Positions 34,435-43,539 are shown, counted from the first letter of the stretch. The stretch is DNA of 64,000 nucleotides from Pseudomonadota bacterium (GCA_022843465.1 JALHNO010000008.1:57688-121687), one strand, 5' to 3'. A program made the numbers and translations. Notes: generated from the sequence alone by a model not told the origin.

Positions 34435-37119
34435 ATGAACCAGTTGACCGATATTCTCAATCAGGATCTCGACCCGGCGGAAACCCGCGAGTGGATCGAG
34501 GCCCTGAGTGCCGTGATCGCCGTCGAGGGACCGGAGCGCGCGCACTATCTGCTGGAACGACTGGTCGATGAGACCCGTCGCGCCGGTGGTCATCTGCCGT
34601 TTCCGCTGACCACCGAATACGTCAATACGATCCCGCCGCAGCTGGAAGCCCGTTCCTCGGGCGACGCCGCAATGGAATGGAAGATCCGTTCGATCCTGCG
34701 CTGGAATGCCGCCGCGATGGTGGTGCGTGCCAACCGCAAGCCCGGTGAGCTTGGCGGCCATATCGCCAGCTTTGCTTCCAGCGCCACCTTGTATGACGTC
34801 GGCTTCAACCATTTCTGGCGCGCCGCCAGCGACAGCCATCCGGGCGATCTGCTCTATATCCAGGGCCACTCGGCGCCCGGCATCTATGCGCGGGCGTATC
34901 TCGAGGGGCGGCTGACCGAAGAACAGATCGATCATTTCCGGATGGAAGTCGATGGCGCCGGCATTCCGTCCTACCCGCATCCGTGGCTGATGCCGGATTT
35001 CTGGCAGACGCCGACGGTGTCAATGGGCCTGGGGCCGATCAGCGCGATCTATCAGGCGCGCTTCTTCAAGTACCTGGAACACCGTGGCCTGCTGCCCGAG
35101 ACTGACCGCAAGGTCTGGTGCTTCATGGGCGATGGCGAGAGCGACGAGCCGGAATCACTGGGCGCGATCTCGCTGGCCGGGCGCGAGCGCCTCGATAATC
35201 TGGTCTTCGTGATCAACTGCAATCTGCAACGCCTGGACGGTCCGGTGCGCGGCAATGGCAAGATCATCCAGGAACTCGAAGGCAGCTTCCGCGGCGCTGG
35301 CTGGAATGTCGTCAAACTGATCTGGGGCAGTTACTGGGATCCGCTGCTGGCGCTCGACACCAAGGGCAAGTTGCGCCAGCTGATGATGGAAACCGTCGAC
35401 GGCGAATACCAGAACTTCAAGGCCTTCGGCGGCGCCTACACGCGCGAACATTTCTTCGGCAAGTATCCGGAGACCAGCGCCATGGTGGCCAATCTGTCCG
35501 ACCAGGACATCGCGCGGCTCAATCGTGGCGGTCACGATCCGCACAAGGTCTACGCGGCCTATGCCGAGGCGCATGCGCGCAAGGGCATGCCGACCGTGAT
35601 CCTGGCCAAGACGGTCAAGGGCTACGGCATGGGCGATGCCGGTGAGTCGAAGAACATCACCCATCAGCAGAAGAAGATGGATACCGCCTCGATCAAGGCG
35701 TTCCGCGATCGCTTCAACATACCGGTTGCCGACGACAAGCTCGATGATGTGCCGTTCTATCACCCGGGGCCGGATTCCCCCGAGGTGCAATACATGAAGG
35801 CGCGCCGCGAGGCCCTCGGCGGCGCGATGCCGCAGCGCCGGCGCAAGTCCGAGTCCCTGCCGGTGCCCGAGTTGTCGGTATTCGAGCGCCTGCTCAAGTC
35901 CAGCGGCGAGCGCGAGATATCGACCACGATGGCATTTGTGCAGGCACTCAACATCATCCTGCGCGACAAGACCATCGGGCCGCGCACGGTGCCGATCGTT
36001 GCCGACGAGGCACGTACCTTCGGTATGGAAGGCCTGTTCCGCCAGATCGGAATCTATGCGCCATTTGGTCAGCTCTATCGACCGATGGATGCCGACCAGT
36101 TGCTGTATTACCGCGAAGACGCTGCCGGTCAAGTGCTGCAGGAAGGCATTACCGAAGCCGGCGCCTTCTGCTCCTGGATGGCGGCCGCGACCAGTTACAG
36201 CACCAACAACCTGCCGATGCTGCCATTCTTCATCTTCTACTCGATGTTCGGCATGCAGCGCATTGGCGACTCCTGCTGGCAGGCTGCGGATATGCGTGCG
36301 CGTGGCTTCCTGCTCGGCGCCACCGCAGGACGCACGACGCTCAATGGCGAAGGTCTTCAGCATGAGGATGGGCACTCGCATCTGCTCGCGGGCGCGATCC
36401 CGAACTGTCGTCCCTACGATCCGACCTTTGGTTTCGAGGTTGCGGTGATCGTCCAGGACGGCATGCGCCGGATGATGACCGAGCAGGAGGATGTCTATTA
36501 CTACATCACCCTGATGAACGAGAACTACACGCATCCGGACATGCCCGCCGGCGCCGAGGAAGGCATTCTGCGCGGCATGTATCTGCTCAAGGATGGCGGC
36601 AAGGCCAAGAAGAACGAGCCGCGCGTCCAGCTGATGGGTTCGGGCACGATCCTGCGCGAAGTCATTGCTGCCGCCGAACTGCTGGAGAAGGACTTCGGCG
36701 TCAGCGCCGATATCTGGTCCTGCCCAAGCTTTACCGAGTTGCGCCGCGATGGCGTCGATGTCGAACGCTGGAATCGTCTGCATCCCGAAGCCGCGCCGAA
36801 GAAGTCGTGGATTGCCGGACAGCTCGAGGGCCGTGCCGGTCCGGTGATTGCAGCCACCGATTATGTCCGCGCCTATTCCGAACAGGTACGCGCCTATCTG
36901 CCGCGCGGCGTGCATTACACGGCGCTGGGGACCGATGGCTTTGGGCGCTCGGACACGCGGACCAATCTGCGCCGCTTCTTCGAGGTCGATCGTCACTACA
37001 TCGCGCACGCCGCCATCGCTGCGCTCGCAGCCGAAGGCAAGATGAATCCACAGGATGTCGCCCGCGCGATCAAGCGCTACAAGATCGATCCGGACAAGCC
37101 CAATCCGGTGACGGTCTGA
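34435..37119 (+). CDS. aceE: Pyruvate dehydrogenase E1 component (homodimeric type)
   Basis: An 894-residue thiamine-diphosphate enzyme that decarboxylates pyruvate and passes the acetyl group to the lipoyl E2. It matches E. coli AceE along its length. The N-terminal E2-binding region, the ThDP motif GDGESDEPESLGAISLAGRE with its NLVFVINCNLQRLDGPVRGN end, and the active-site and C-terminal regions (DTRTNLRRFFEVDRHYI) are intact. GGAGGG lies at proper spacing before the ATG. aceF and lpd are not adjacent, unlike in E. coli, so E2 and E3 must lie elsewhere. The leader is made of the MITE at 34250-34413. Confidence 0.97.
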   Translation: MNQLTDILNQDLDPAETREWIEALSAVIAVEGPERAHYLLERLVDETRRAGGHLPFPLTTEYVNTIPPQLEARSSGDAAMEWKIRSILRWNAAAMVVRANRKPGELGGHIASFASSATLYDVGFNHFWRAASDSHPGDLLYIQGHSAPGIYARAYLEGRLTEEQIDHFRMEVDGAGIPSYPHPWLMPDFWQTPTVSMGLGPISAIYQARFFKYLEHRGLLPETDRKVWCFMGDGESDEPESLGAISLAGRERLDNLVFVINCNLQRLDGPVRGNGKIIQELEGSFRGAGWNVVKLIWGSYWDPLLALDTKGKLRQLMMETVDGEYQNFKAFGGAYTREHFFGKYPETSAMVANLSDQDIARLNRGGHDPHKVYAAYAEAHARKGMPTVILAKTVKGYGMGDAGESKNITHQQKKMDTASIKAFRDRFNIPVADDKLDDVPFYHPGPDSPEVQYMKARREALGGAMPQRRRKSESLPVPELSVFERLLKSSGEREISTTMAFVQALNIILRDKTIGPRTVPIVADEARTFGMEGLFRQIGIYAPFGQLYRPMDADQLLYYREDAAGQVLQEGITEAGAFCSWMAAATSYSTNNLPMLPFFIFYSMFGMQRIGDSCWQAADMRARGFLLGATAGRTTLNGEGLQHEDGHSHLLAGAIPNCRPYDPTFGFEVAVIVQDGMRRMMTEQEDVYYYITLMNENYTHPDMPAGAEEGILRGMYLLKDGGKAKKNEPRVQLMGSGTILREVIAAAELLEKDFGVSADIWSCPSFTELRRDGVDVERWNRLHPEAAPKKSWIAGQLEGRAGPVIAATDYVRAYSEQVRAYLPRGVHYTALGTDGFGRSDTRTNLRRFFEVDRHYIAHAAIAALAAEGKMNPQDVARAIKRYKIDPDKPNPVTV

Positions 37120-37122
37120 GGA

Positions 37123-37154
37123 ACGACCGCGGCGCTGTCGATCGCTGCGGTCGT
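37123..37154 (+). terminator. Hairpin directly after aceE
   Basis: ACGACCGC (37123-37130) pairs exactly with GCGGTCGT (37147-37154), starting four bases after the aceE stop. There is no T-run, so it may be a transcript-end stabiliser rather than an intrinsic terminator. Confidence 0.4.
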
Positions 37155-37214
37155 CTATCCATCAGGACTCGGGGCGCAATCCGCCCTGGCCTTCACCACT
37201 CGAGGTAATCCAGC

Positions 37215-38213
37215 ATGAAGATCAAGCGCGCGCAGTACCACGTCCGCGGTCCGGTTCCGCAGGATGTGATCGAGGCGGTCGAGTTCGATCTCGCGCCGCT
37301 GGAATCCGGTCAGGTACTGGTCGAGGTGCTGGCCGCTGCGATCAATCCCTCCGATGTGCTGACGCTCACCGGCGAATACGGCATGTTGCCGCCGTTGCCG
37401 GCGATTGGCGGCAATGAGGGTGTCGGTCGCATCCAGCAGGTCGGGCCGGATGTTGATGCCGCGCGCATCGGTCAGACCGTCCTGCTGCCCGTGGGCTGCG
37501 GTACCTGGAGCACGCATGTGGTGGTGCCGGCCAAGGGCCTGGTGGTCCTGCCGGGCCAGGCCGATCCGCGCCAGCTGGCGATGCTGACGGTGAATCCACC
37601 GACCGCGCTGCTGATGCTGACCGAGTTCGTCACGCTCGAGCCGGGCGAATGGGTGATCCAGAACGCTGCCAATTCCGCGGTCGGTGGCTATCTGATGCAG
37701 ATTGCGCGTCTGCGCGGTTGGAAAACGGTCAATGTGGTTCGGCGGGATTCGGCCGTGGCGGCGGTACGCGCTGAGGGCGGTGATGTCGTTCTGGTCGACA
37801 ACGAAGACCTGCACAAGCAGGTACGCGAGGCCACCGGCGACGCCAGGATCCGGCTCGGCATCGATGCCGTTGGCGGAGCGGCTACCGATCATCTGACGCG
37901 TTGTCTGGCGAACGGCGCGACCGTCGTCAATTACGGTGCGATGAGCGGTGAGCCCTGCCATATCTCGCCGGGTTCCTTCGTGTTCAAGGACATCACATTG
38001 CGCGGATTCTGGCTGGCCAAGTGGTTCCGCACTGCCAGCCCCGAGCAGCAGGCCAGCGTATTCGGCGAAATCGTCCAGCTGATCGCAACCGGCAAGCTCA
38101 AGGCGCGCGTGCAGGCGACGTTCGGCATCGACGAGATCAAACAGGCGCTGGCCATGGCCGCCAGCGGCGCCCGTGCCGGCAAGGTACTGATCGTGCCCAC
38201 GCCGCTGGGTTGA
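37215..38213 (+). CDS. Zinc-independent MDR dehydrogenase, enoyl reductase (MECR/ETR)-like
   Basis: A 332-residue medium-chain dehydrogenase/reductase. It has the substrate-side motif AAINPSDVLTLTGEYG, the family loop PAIGGNEGVGRI, and the nucleotide-binding segment NAANSAVGGYLMQIARLRGW. It lacks the Cys/His ligands of the zinc dehydrogenases. These features resemble mitochondrial-type 2-enoyl thioester reductases (MECR/ETR1), which use NADPH, more than quinone oxidoreductases; the substrate is inferred. GAGG lies before the ATG at 37215. It follows aceE on the same strand after 95 bp with a hairpin between. Confidence 0.8.
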   Translation: MKIKRAQYHVRGPVPQDVIEAVEFDLAPLESGQVLVEVLAAAINPSDVLTLTGEYGMLPPLPAIGGNEGVGRIQQVGPDVDAARIGQTVLLPVGCGTWSTHVVVPAKGLVVLPGQADPRQLAMLTVNPPTALLMLTEFVTLEPGEWVIQNAANSAVGGYLMQIARLRGWKTVNVVRRDSAVAAVRAEGGDVVLVDNEDLHKQVREATGDARIRLGIDAVGGAATDHLTRCLANGATVVNYGAMSGEPCHISPGSFVFKDITLRGFWLAKWFRTASPEQQASVFGEIVQLIATGKLKARVQATFGIDEIKQALAMAASGARAGKVLIVPTPLG

Positions 38214-38250
38214 ACGCAGTTGCGGTCGCGCCGGCTCTGGCGCGGTGGAC

Positions 38251-39162
38251 TCAGATACCGAGCAGGGCGCCGGCGCCACGCGCCAGCAGATCGGCAGCAA
38301 CGCGGTCGCCGAGTGCCTGCGGATCGCGGGCGCTGCCAAAGGCGTGTGCGCGAATGCAGTGCCCATCCTCGGCGCGACCGACCAGGCCGGTCAGATGCAG
38401 GCTGTCGTCGTCGAGCGTGCAATAACCGGCAATGGGCACCTGACAGGAGCCATGCAGGCGCAGATTCATCGCGCGTTCGGCGCCGACACAGAGCGCGGTA
38501 TCGGCATCGTGCAATCCCTGCAACAGGGACTTCAGATCAGCGCGATCAGCGGCGATCTCGATGCCGATCGCACCCTGGGCCACCGCCGGCAGAAAATCCG
38601 GCGCCGTCAGTCGCTGCCGGATGCGCTCATGCATGCCCAAGCGATCGAGTCCGGCACAGGCCAGTACGATCGCATCGAACTGACCCTCGTCGAGCTTGCG
38701 CAGCCGGGTATTGACGTTGCCGCGAAGATCGCCGATGTGCAGATCCGGCCGCCGCGCGCGCAACTGCGCCTGCCGGCGCAGGGACGAGGTGCCGACACGG
38801 GCGCCTTCGGGCAGCGCGTCGATACGTTGGAAATGCACGCTGACCAGGGCGTCAAATGGATCGGCGCGACGCAGGATGGCGCCGATGGCAAAGGGCGCAT
38901 CGAGCGCCATCGGCACATCCTTCATCGAATGCACCGCGATATCGGCACGGCCGTCGAGCATGGCCTCTTCGAGTTCCTTCAGGAACAGGCCCTTGCCGCC
39001 GATGGTCGCCAATGAGCGATCGAGAATCTCATCGCCGCGTGTGCTCAGCGGTACCAGTTCGATCTGCAGATCGGGATGTTGTCGGCGCAACAGGTCGGCG
39101 ACGTGTTCGGTCTGCCAGAGGGCAAGCGGACTTTGGCGGGTGGCTATGCGCAGCAGGGTCAT
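38251..39162 (-). CDS. hemC: Hydroxymethylbilane synthase (porphobilinogen deaminase)
   Basis: A 303-residue haem-pathway enzyme that joins four porphobilinogens into hydroxymethylbilane. Family motifs are complete: [18 protein letters not shown] at the N terminus, [33 protein letters not shown] with the catalytic Asp, [11 protein letters not shown], and [11 protein letters not shown] with the Cys that carries the dipyrromethane cofactor. It lies downstream of the LytTR regulator on the same strand, an order also known in pseudomonads (algR-hemC), though 317 bp of repeats separate them here. Confidence 0.96.
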   Translation of the reverse strand: MTLLRIATRQSPLALWQTEHVADLLRRQHPDLQIELVPLSTRGDEILDRSLATIGGKGLFLKELEEAMLDGRADIAVHSMKDVPMALDAPFAIGAILRRADPFDALVSVHFQRIDALPEGARVGTSSLRRQAQLRARRPDLHIGDLRGNVNTRLRKLDEGQFDAIVLACAGLDRLGMHERIRQRLTAPDFLPAVAQGAIGIEIAADRADLKSLLQGLHDADTALCVGAERAMNLRLHGSCQVPIAGYCTLDDDSLHLTGLVGRAEDGHCIRAHAFGSARDPQALGDRVAADLLARGAGALLGI

Positions 39163-39227
39163 GAGTTACTCGACATCGTGAATCCAGTTGAAGGGTGTGC
39201 TGGTGCTGGTGTCCAAAACGCGCAATC

Positions 39228-39312
39228 CTGATCTTGATCTTGATCTTGATCTTGATCTTGTAGAGCTGGGCTTGCCCCGCTCTTCTTGATGTTGATGTTG
39301 ATGTTGATGTTG
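39228..39312. repeat. Two adjacent hexanucleotide microsatellites
   Basis: About five copies of a TGATCT/CTTGAT hexamer at 39228-39261 are followed, after about 24 bp of GGGCTTGCCCCGC sequence, by about four to five copies of TTGATG at 39284-39312. Both lie in the gap between hemC and the LytTR regulator gene. The shared TTGAT core suggests one derived from the other. Confidence 0.92.
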
Positions 39313-39372
39313 GGGCAAGCGCAACGGAAAATGCAAAGGCAGCGGGGCAAGCACCGCTCTTGTCCGCTGTTT

Positions 39373-39479
39373 CTGTAGGCCATCTCTGTGAGATGCCGTC
39401 ATGAAGGCGCCGCGGCGTTGAGATGGCATCTCACAGAGATGCCCTACAGGTCCAGGCAAGCAGCGGGGCAAGCCGCGCT
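39373..39479. repeat. CTGTAGGGCATCTC palindrome, copy 2
   Basis: An interrupted palindrome (39373-39449) with a downstream tail, nearly identical to 21609-21710. It ends against the stop codon of the LytTR regulator gene, so it may act as that gene's 3' structure. The remaining bases between hemC and this repeat hold microsatellites and no gene. Confidence 0.88.
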
Positions 39480-40220
39480 CTACAGATGCTTGACCAGGGC
39501 ACGGATCGCCGGCAGACAGCGCCGGCTGATTTCGAGCGGACGGCTGGCGCCCTGCACGCGCGCCTGCAGATTGCCCTCGGCGTCGCGGTCGAGTCCCTGC
39601 AGCCGATCTACCGCGATCAGGCAGTTGCGGTGGATGCGGACGAACTGTTCGGGGAACTCCTGTTCCAGCGTTTTCAGTGATTCCTCGATCAGCACCTCGC
39701 CCTGGTCGGAGTGCACCACCACGTATTTGTCCTCGGCCAGCAGATAGGAAATCTCGTTGATCGCGACCAGGCGCAGATTGCCGCGCACGCGTGCACAGAG
39801 ATGGCTGCGGCTGCGATTGCCAAGCCCGCTGCCGGGTGCGCGCCGATCATCGACGCTGAGTTTCTCGGCGCGTTCCAGCGCGCTGCGCAGACGCTCGCCG
39901 CGGACCGGCTTGACCAGGTAATCGATGGCACGCGCTTCGAATGCTGCCAGTGCGTGCTCGTCATAGGCGGTACAGAAGATGATCGCAGGCGGATTGTCGG
40001 CACCGGCAAGATGACGCGCGGCTTCGAGTCCATCCATCACCGGCATGCTGATGTCGAGCAGGACGACCTGCACCTGCAACTGATCGCAGAGTTCGATCGC
40101 GGCCCGGCCATCGGCGGCTTCGGCCACCACCTCGGTGGCGGGCTGCGCGATCTCGGCCAGCAGCGCACGCATGCGGGTGCGTGCGAGTGCTTCATCGTCG
40201 ACGATCAGTACGCGCATCAT
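39480..40220 (-). CDS. LytTR-family response regulator (AlgR-like)
   Basis: A 246-residue response regulator. The receiver domain (1-120) has the acidic pair (VLIVDDEALART), the phosphoacceptor Asp in VVLLDISMPVMDG and the switch Lys in YLVKPVR. The C-terminal LytTR DNA-binding domain (about 145-240) reads from LVAINEISYLLAEDKYVVVH to EQFVRIHRNCLIAVDRL. It overlaps the kinase gene by four bases (ATGA), forming a two-component operon. The hemC neighbourhood resembles algZ-algR-hemC of pseudomonads, but target genes are unknown, so I give no symbol. Confidence 0.92.
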   Translation of the reverse strand: MMRVLIVDDEALARTRMRALLAEIAQPATEVVAEAADGRAAIELCDQLQVQVVLLDISMPVMDGLEAARHLAGADNPPAIIFCTAYDEHALAAFEARAIDYLVKPVRGERLRSALERAEKLSVDDRRAPGSGLGNRSRSHLCARVRGNLRLVAINEISYLLAEDKYVVVHSDQGEVLIEESLKTLEQEFPEQFVRIHRNCLIAVDRLQGLDRDAEGNLQARVQGASRPLEISRRCLPAIRALVKHL

Positions 40221-41284
40221 GGGGTCTGCTTCCTCGGCAACAGCAGGGTGGCGACATGGTGATCCGGACCCGACTCGACCTCGAGCCTGGCCTTGCGGCC
40301 ATAGTGTAAGGCGAGGCGTTGCCGGATGTTGTCGAGCGCGATGTGATTGCCGCGACTCAGTGCCGGTGCGGTGCCGCTGGGCGGCTTGGGATTGTGGATC
40401 GAAACCCGCAGCAGATCACCCTCGACCCGGGTGCTGATGCGCAGGCAGCCGCCATCGGCGCGGGTCTGGATGCCGTGATGGATGGCGTTCTCGACCAGTG
40501 GCTGGATGCTGAGCAGGGGCACCGGCCAGTCGCCTGCCGCGGGATCAAGATCGCGCTCGACGCGCAGGCGCTCGCGCAGGCGCAGTGCCTCGATGTCGAG
40601 ATAGCGATCCACCAGCTCGAGCTCACGACTGAGGCTGCAGAGATTGCGCTCGTGGCTGAGTGAAGCGCGAAACAGCTCGGCCAGATCCTCGACCGCGCGT
40701 TCTGCTGCGGCCGGATCGATACGGATCAGGCTGGCTACGGTGTTGAGCGTGTTGAACAGGAAGTGTGGGCGGATGCGCGCCTGCAGGGCATCCACGCGCG
40801 CCTCGGACTCACGTTCGACATTGAGGCGCAACTGCTCCTGCACATAGAAATAGCGCAGTGCCGCGGCGGCGAACAGCGCCGACAGCGCGACCGCACTGAT
40901 CACGAAGGGCTGAAGTCCGGTGCCCTCGGAGATCACCCCGAAGCGGAAGGCTTCATCGACCAGACGCAGCATCGCACTGATCACAGCGGTCACGATCAGC
41001 GGTACCGACCAGGCGCTGATCATGCCGACCGTATTGGACTGGCGCGCAATCCGGGGACCCAGTTTGCAGAGCAGGGCGGCGCTGGCGAGTGCAATCCACT
41101 GGACCAGAAAGCTGGCCGCCGCTACCCGCGGCAGACTGAGGATCGCCGCCGGATCGGGGACCACAATAATGACCAGGGCCACCAGCTGGGCCACCAGAAC
41201 GACCGCACCGAGTACCCGCAGACTGCAGAAATCCGGCATCCAGTCAGGACGCTGCGGCGCGCTGAGGGTTCTTGCCGCGGCCAC
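40217..41284 (-). CDS. LytS/AlgZ-type sensor histidine kinase
   Basis: A 355-residue membrane kinase. Four hydrophobic helices fill the first 130 residues. The His-kinase internal region carries the phosphorylated His in RIRPHFLFNTLNTVASLI, typical of the LytS/YehU class, and a short HATPase domain ends in GNHIALDNIRQRL. A GTG at 41284, directly after the esterase stop, or an ATG at 41239 could be the start. It is coupled to the LytTR regulator downstream and, in order, follows the esterase gene on the same strand. Confidence 0.9.
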   Translation of the reverse strand: MAAARTLSAPQRPDWMPDFCSLRVLGAVVLVAQLVALVIIVVPDPAAILSLPRVAAASFLVQWIALASAALLCKLGPRIARQSNTVGMISAWSVPLIVTAVISAMLRLVDEAFRFGVISEGTGLQPFVISAVALSALFAAAALRYFYVQEQLRLNVERESEARVDALQARIRPHFLFNTLNTVASLIRIDPAAAERAVEDLAELFRASLSHERNLCSLSRELELVDRYLDIEALRLRERLRVERDLDPAAGDWPVPLLSIQPLVENAIHHGIQTRADGGCLRISTRVEGDLLRVSIHNPKPPSGTAPALSRGNHIALDNIRQRLALHYGRKARLEVESGPDHHVATLLLPRKQTP

Positions 41285-41959
41285 TCAGGCGCCGCTGAGC
41301 AGGATCGGCTGCATGAAATCGGCGATATCGCGGATCTCCTCGGCGCAGACCGAGTGCGGCATCGGGTAGCTGTGCCAGTCGACGCGGTAGCCTGCGCGCT
41401 GCAGCCATTCGCGGCTCATCGCCCCGAGCGCCATTCCGACCACCGGGTCCATGCTGCCATGGCCCATGAACAACGGAATCGATTTGGAAATCCCGGTGGC
41501 TTCGGCCAGCGACTTGTCGGCGATGGGAAGGTAAGTGGACAGGGCCACCACACCGGCCAGCGGCTCCATCCGGCGCACCATGCAGGACAGCGCAATGGCG
41601 CCTCCCTGCGAGAATCCGATCAGGAACTGGCGCTCGGCAGGCACACCGCGCGCCGTCTCGCGATCGAGCAGGGCCGAGACCTGTTGCATCGAGCTGCGCA
41701 CGCCGGGTTCGTCCTGCTTGTGCTCGAGTTCCTGGCCGGAGATGTCGTACCAGGCGCGCATGCGCATGCCGGCATTGATGGTCACTGGCCGGGCTGGGGC
41801 ATGCGGAAATACAAAGCGGATCGCAGGCCAGCTCTTGCGGACCAGTTCCGGCACAATCGGTTCGAAGTCATGGCCGTCGGCACCAAGTCCATGCAACCAG
41901 ATCACACTGAAACGCGGGTTGGGCCCGGTCTCGAATTCGACGGCTTCCAGCAAGCTCAT
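41285..41959 (-). CDS. Carboxylesterase/phospholipase-like alpha/beta hydrolase
   Basis: A 224-residue enzyme of the carboxylesterase/thioesterase group (Pseudomonas EstB/YpfH-like). It shows the oxyanion segment VIWLHGLGADGHDF, the nucleophile motif GFSQGGA, an acid near GHGSMDPVV and the final His in YPMPHSV. This completes a Ser-Asp-His triad. The ATG at 41959 with TGGAGA seven bases upstream gives the family length. It shares its strand, and perhaps its transcript, with the DUF1287 gene upstream and the two-component pair downstream. Confidence 0.88.
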   Translation of the reverse strand: MSLLEAVEFETGPNPRFSVIWLHGLGADGHDFEPIVPELVRKSWPAIRFVFPHAPARPVTINAGMRMRAWYDISGQELEHKQDEPGVRSSMQQVSALLDRETARGVPAERQFLIGFSQGGAIALSCMVRRMEPLAGVVALSTYLPIADKSLAEATGISKSIPLFMGHGSMDPVVGMALGAMSREWLQRAGYRVDWHSYPMPHSVCAEEIRDIADFMQPILLSGA

Positions 41960-42037
41960 TGCAGATCTCCAGGGCGCTGCATTGTCCATGCCGGCAGCCA
42001 TCGGCCGCAAGGCGCACCCCGGTCGACGGGCTCCAGC

Positions 42038-42676
42038 TCAGTGCCGCAGCCGATAGTGGCCGGTGCGTGGCCAGGCCAGCAGCACATCTTCTTCCTGGGT
42101 GCCACGCCCGATGTTGTGGATGATCAGCGGACGCCCGTCTTGCGAGCGGTCGGACACGATGCCGATGTGGTCGAGATTGCCGGGCAGTTTCCAGCTGACG
42201 ATATCGCCGGGGAGGAATTGGTCAGGTGCATCGAGCTCGGCGGATTCTTCCAGATGTGCCGCCATCCAGGCGCGCAGATTGGGCACCCGGCGATGATCGA
42301 TATTGCGATCCGGCCCCGCTTGTGCGGAGCGGCGTCGATAACGTTCCGGATGCTGCAGGCGGTCCTCGTGGACGGCGCGTTGCAGATCGATATCGATTGC
42401 GCGCAGGGCGCGGACGATCACATCGGTGCAGACACCGGTCGCGAGCGGCGGATCGCCACCGGGATAGGCCAGTCGTCGATAGCTGCCGTCGTAGCCGAGG
42501 GTGACGCCGATCTGGGCACGCGCTGCGGTGACGACACGTTCGGCAGGCGCAGCTTCGGCACTGGTCTGTGCGAGCGCGCCGGGCGCCAGCAGAAACCCGA
42601 TCAGGCCGGCAGCAAACAGGATGCCGCGGGTGCGCTGACCAGCGCGGCCGTTGGAGCGTGTTGATCGACTCGACAT
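42038..42676 (-). CDS. DUF1287 exported protein
   Basis: A 212-residue protein of the DUF1287 family (YijF-like). A Tat-free signal peptide (ILFAAGLIGFLLAPGALA) is followed by ARAQIGVTLGYDGSYRRLAY, VCTDVIVRALRAIDIDLQ and the end PGNLDHIGIVSDR, the family's conserved blocks. A conserved Cys and a conserved His in these blocks look like an NlpC/P60-type catalytic pair, but that is inference; no activity is established. The ATG at 42676 places the signal peptide correctly. Confidence 0.82.
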   Translation of the reverse strand: MSSRSTRSNGRAGQRTRGILFAAGLIGFLLAPGALAQTSAEAAPAERVVTAARAQIGVTLGYDGSYRRLAYPGGDPPLATGVCTDVIVRALRAIDIDLQRAVHEDRLQHPERYRRRSAQAGPDRNIDHRRVPNLRAWMAAHLEESAELDAPDQFLPGDIVSWKLPGNLDHIGIVSDRSQDGRPLIIHNIGRGTQEEDVLLAWPRTGHYRLRH

Positions 42677-42763
42677 GTGCCCATGGTAGCCGTGAACGCC
42701 ACGACCGTTGTGCGCGGGCGCGCGCGCAGTTTGGCCCGAATTCACGCACTGATTGGACGCAGT

Positions 42764-43531
42764 TCAGGACTGGCTTGCGGCCACCGGCGGCTGCGTACCC
42801 AAACCACGTCCAGCCGGCGCGCGGGCCACAGCCCATATCTGTACCGAGGCAGCGCCGGCACGCCGGAGGGCGCGGGCGCATTCGCGCGCGGTAGCGGCGG
42901 TGGTGACCACATCATCGATTACGGCGACGTGCAGGTCCTGCACGGTGGCCTGCACGTTGAAGGCATCGCGGACATTGCGGCGCCGACGCAGGGCACTCAG
43001 CCCGGATTGCTGGGCGGTCGCGCGTGTCCGCTGCAGCCCTTCCACCGCGAGCGGAATCGCCAGTCGCCGCGCGATCAGGCCGGCCAACTCCTGCGCCTGG
43101 TTGAAGCCGCGCTCACGCAGACGCTGGGCGTGCAGGGGCACCGGAATGATCAGGTCGACGGTCGGCAGATCGCCGCCAGTGTCGCGCAGGCTCTGCGTCA
43201 GCAATTCGGCGAGCACGCGGCCGGCGGCCAGGTCGGCGGCGAACTTGAGTCGGGTGACCAGACCATCCAGTGGCCATTCGTAGCGGAACGCGCAATGCGC
43301 CGAAGTGAATTCCGGCGCTGTCCGCAGGCAGCGTCCGCAGGCCGGCTCGGTTCTCGCCAATGGCAGTGCGCAGCGGGTGCAGCGCTGGGTATTCCAGGGA
43401 AGCTCGGCCATGCAGGCGGCACAGATGTCCTGGCAGCTGCCGGTTGCCTGCGCGCACAGCACGCAACGGCCCGGCAGCAGGCCAAAACTCAGCCTGCGCA
43501 AGCCGCTGTCAACTTTATCCATGATATTCAC
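42764..43531 (-). CDS. comF: ComF-like phosphoribosyltransferase
   Basis: A 255-residue protein with an N-terminal double zinc finger (CVLC, CQDICAAC, CTRC, CGRC) and a C-terminal phosphoribosyltransferase domain (IPVPLHAQRLRERGFNQA, PRPP loop VAVIDDVVTTAATA). ComF is needed for natural transformation in several bacteria, probably in processing incoming single-stranded DNA. Start is GTG 43531 or ATG 43522. It is divergent from bioB, an arrangement (comF beside the bio cluster, E. coli gntX-like) frequent in gammaproteobacteria. The candidate BirA operator overlaps its first codons. Confidence 0.9.
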   Translation of the reverse strand: MNIMDKVDSGLRRLSFGLLPGRCVLCAQATGSCQDICAACMAELPWNTQRCTRCALPLARTEPACGRCLRTAPEFTSAHCAFRYEWPLDGLVTRLKFAADLAAGRVLAELLTQSLRDTGGDLPTVDLIIPVPLHAQRLRERGFNQAQELAGLIARRLAIPLAVEGLQRTRATAQQSGLSALRRRRNVRDAFNVQATVQDLHVAVIDDVVTTAATARECARALRRAGAASVQIWAVARAPAGRGLGTQPPVAASQS

Positions 43532-43539
43532 GTTGACAG
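43506..43539. promoter_or_regulatory. Candidate BirA operator (comF/bioB gap)
   Basis: CTGTCAACT (43506-43514) and CGTTGACAG (43531-43539) are inverse half-sites 16 bp apart. The E. coli bio operator has TTGTAAACC and GGTTTACAA with the same 16-bp spacing. The inner eight bases here (CTGTCAAC/GTTGACAG) pair perfectly, extended to nine by an outer G/C. The site is about 50 bp upstream of bioB. The position, spacing and partial match are seen; control by BirA is inferred. Confidence 0.6.
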
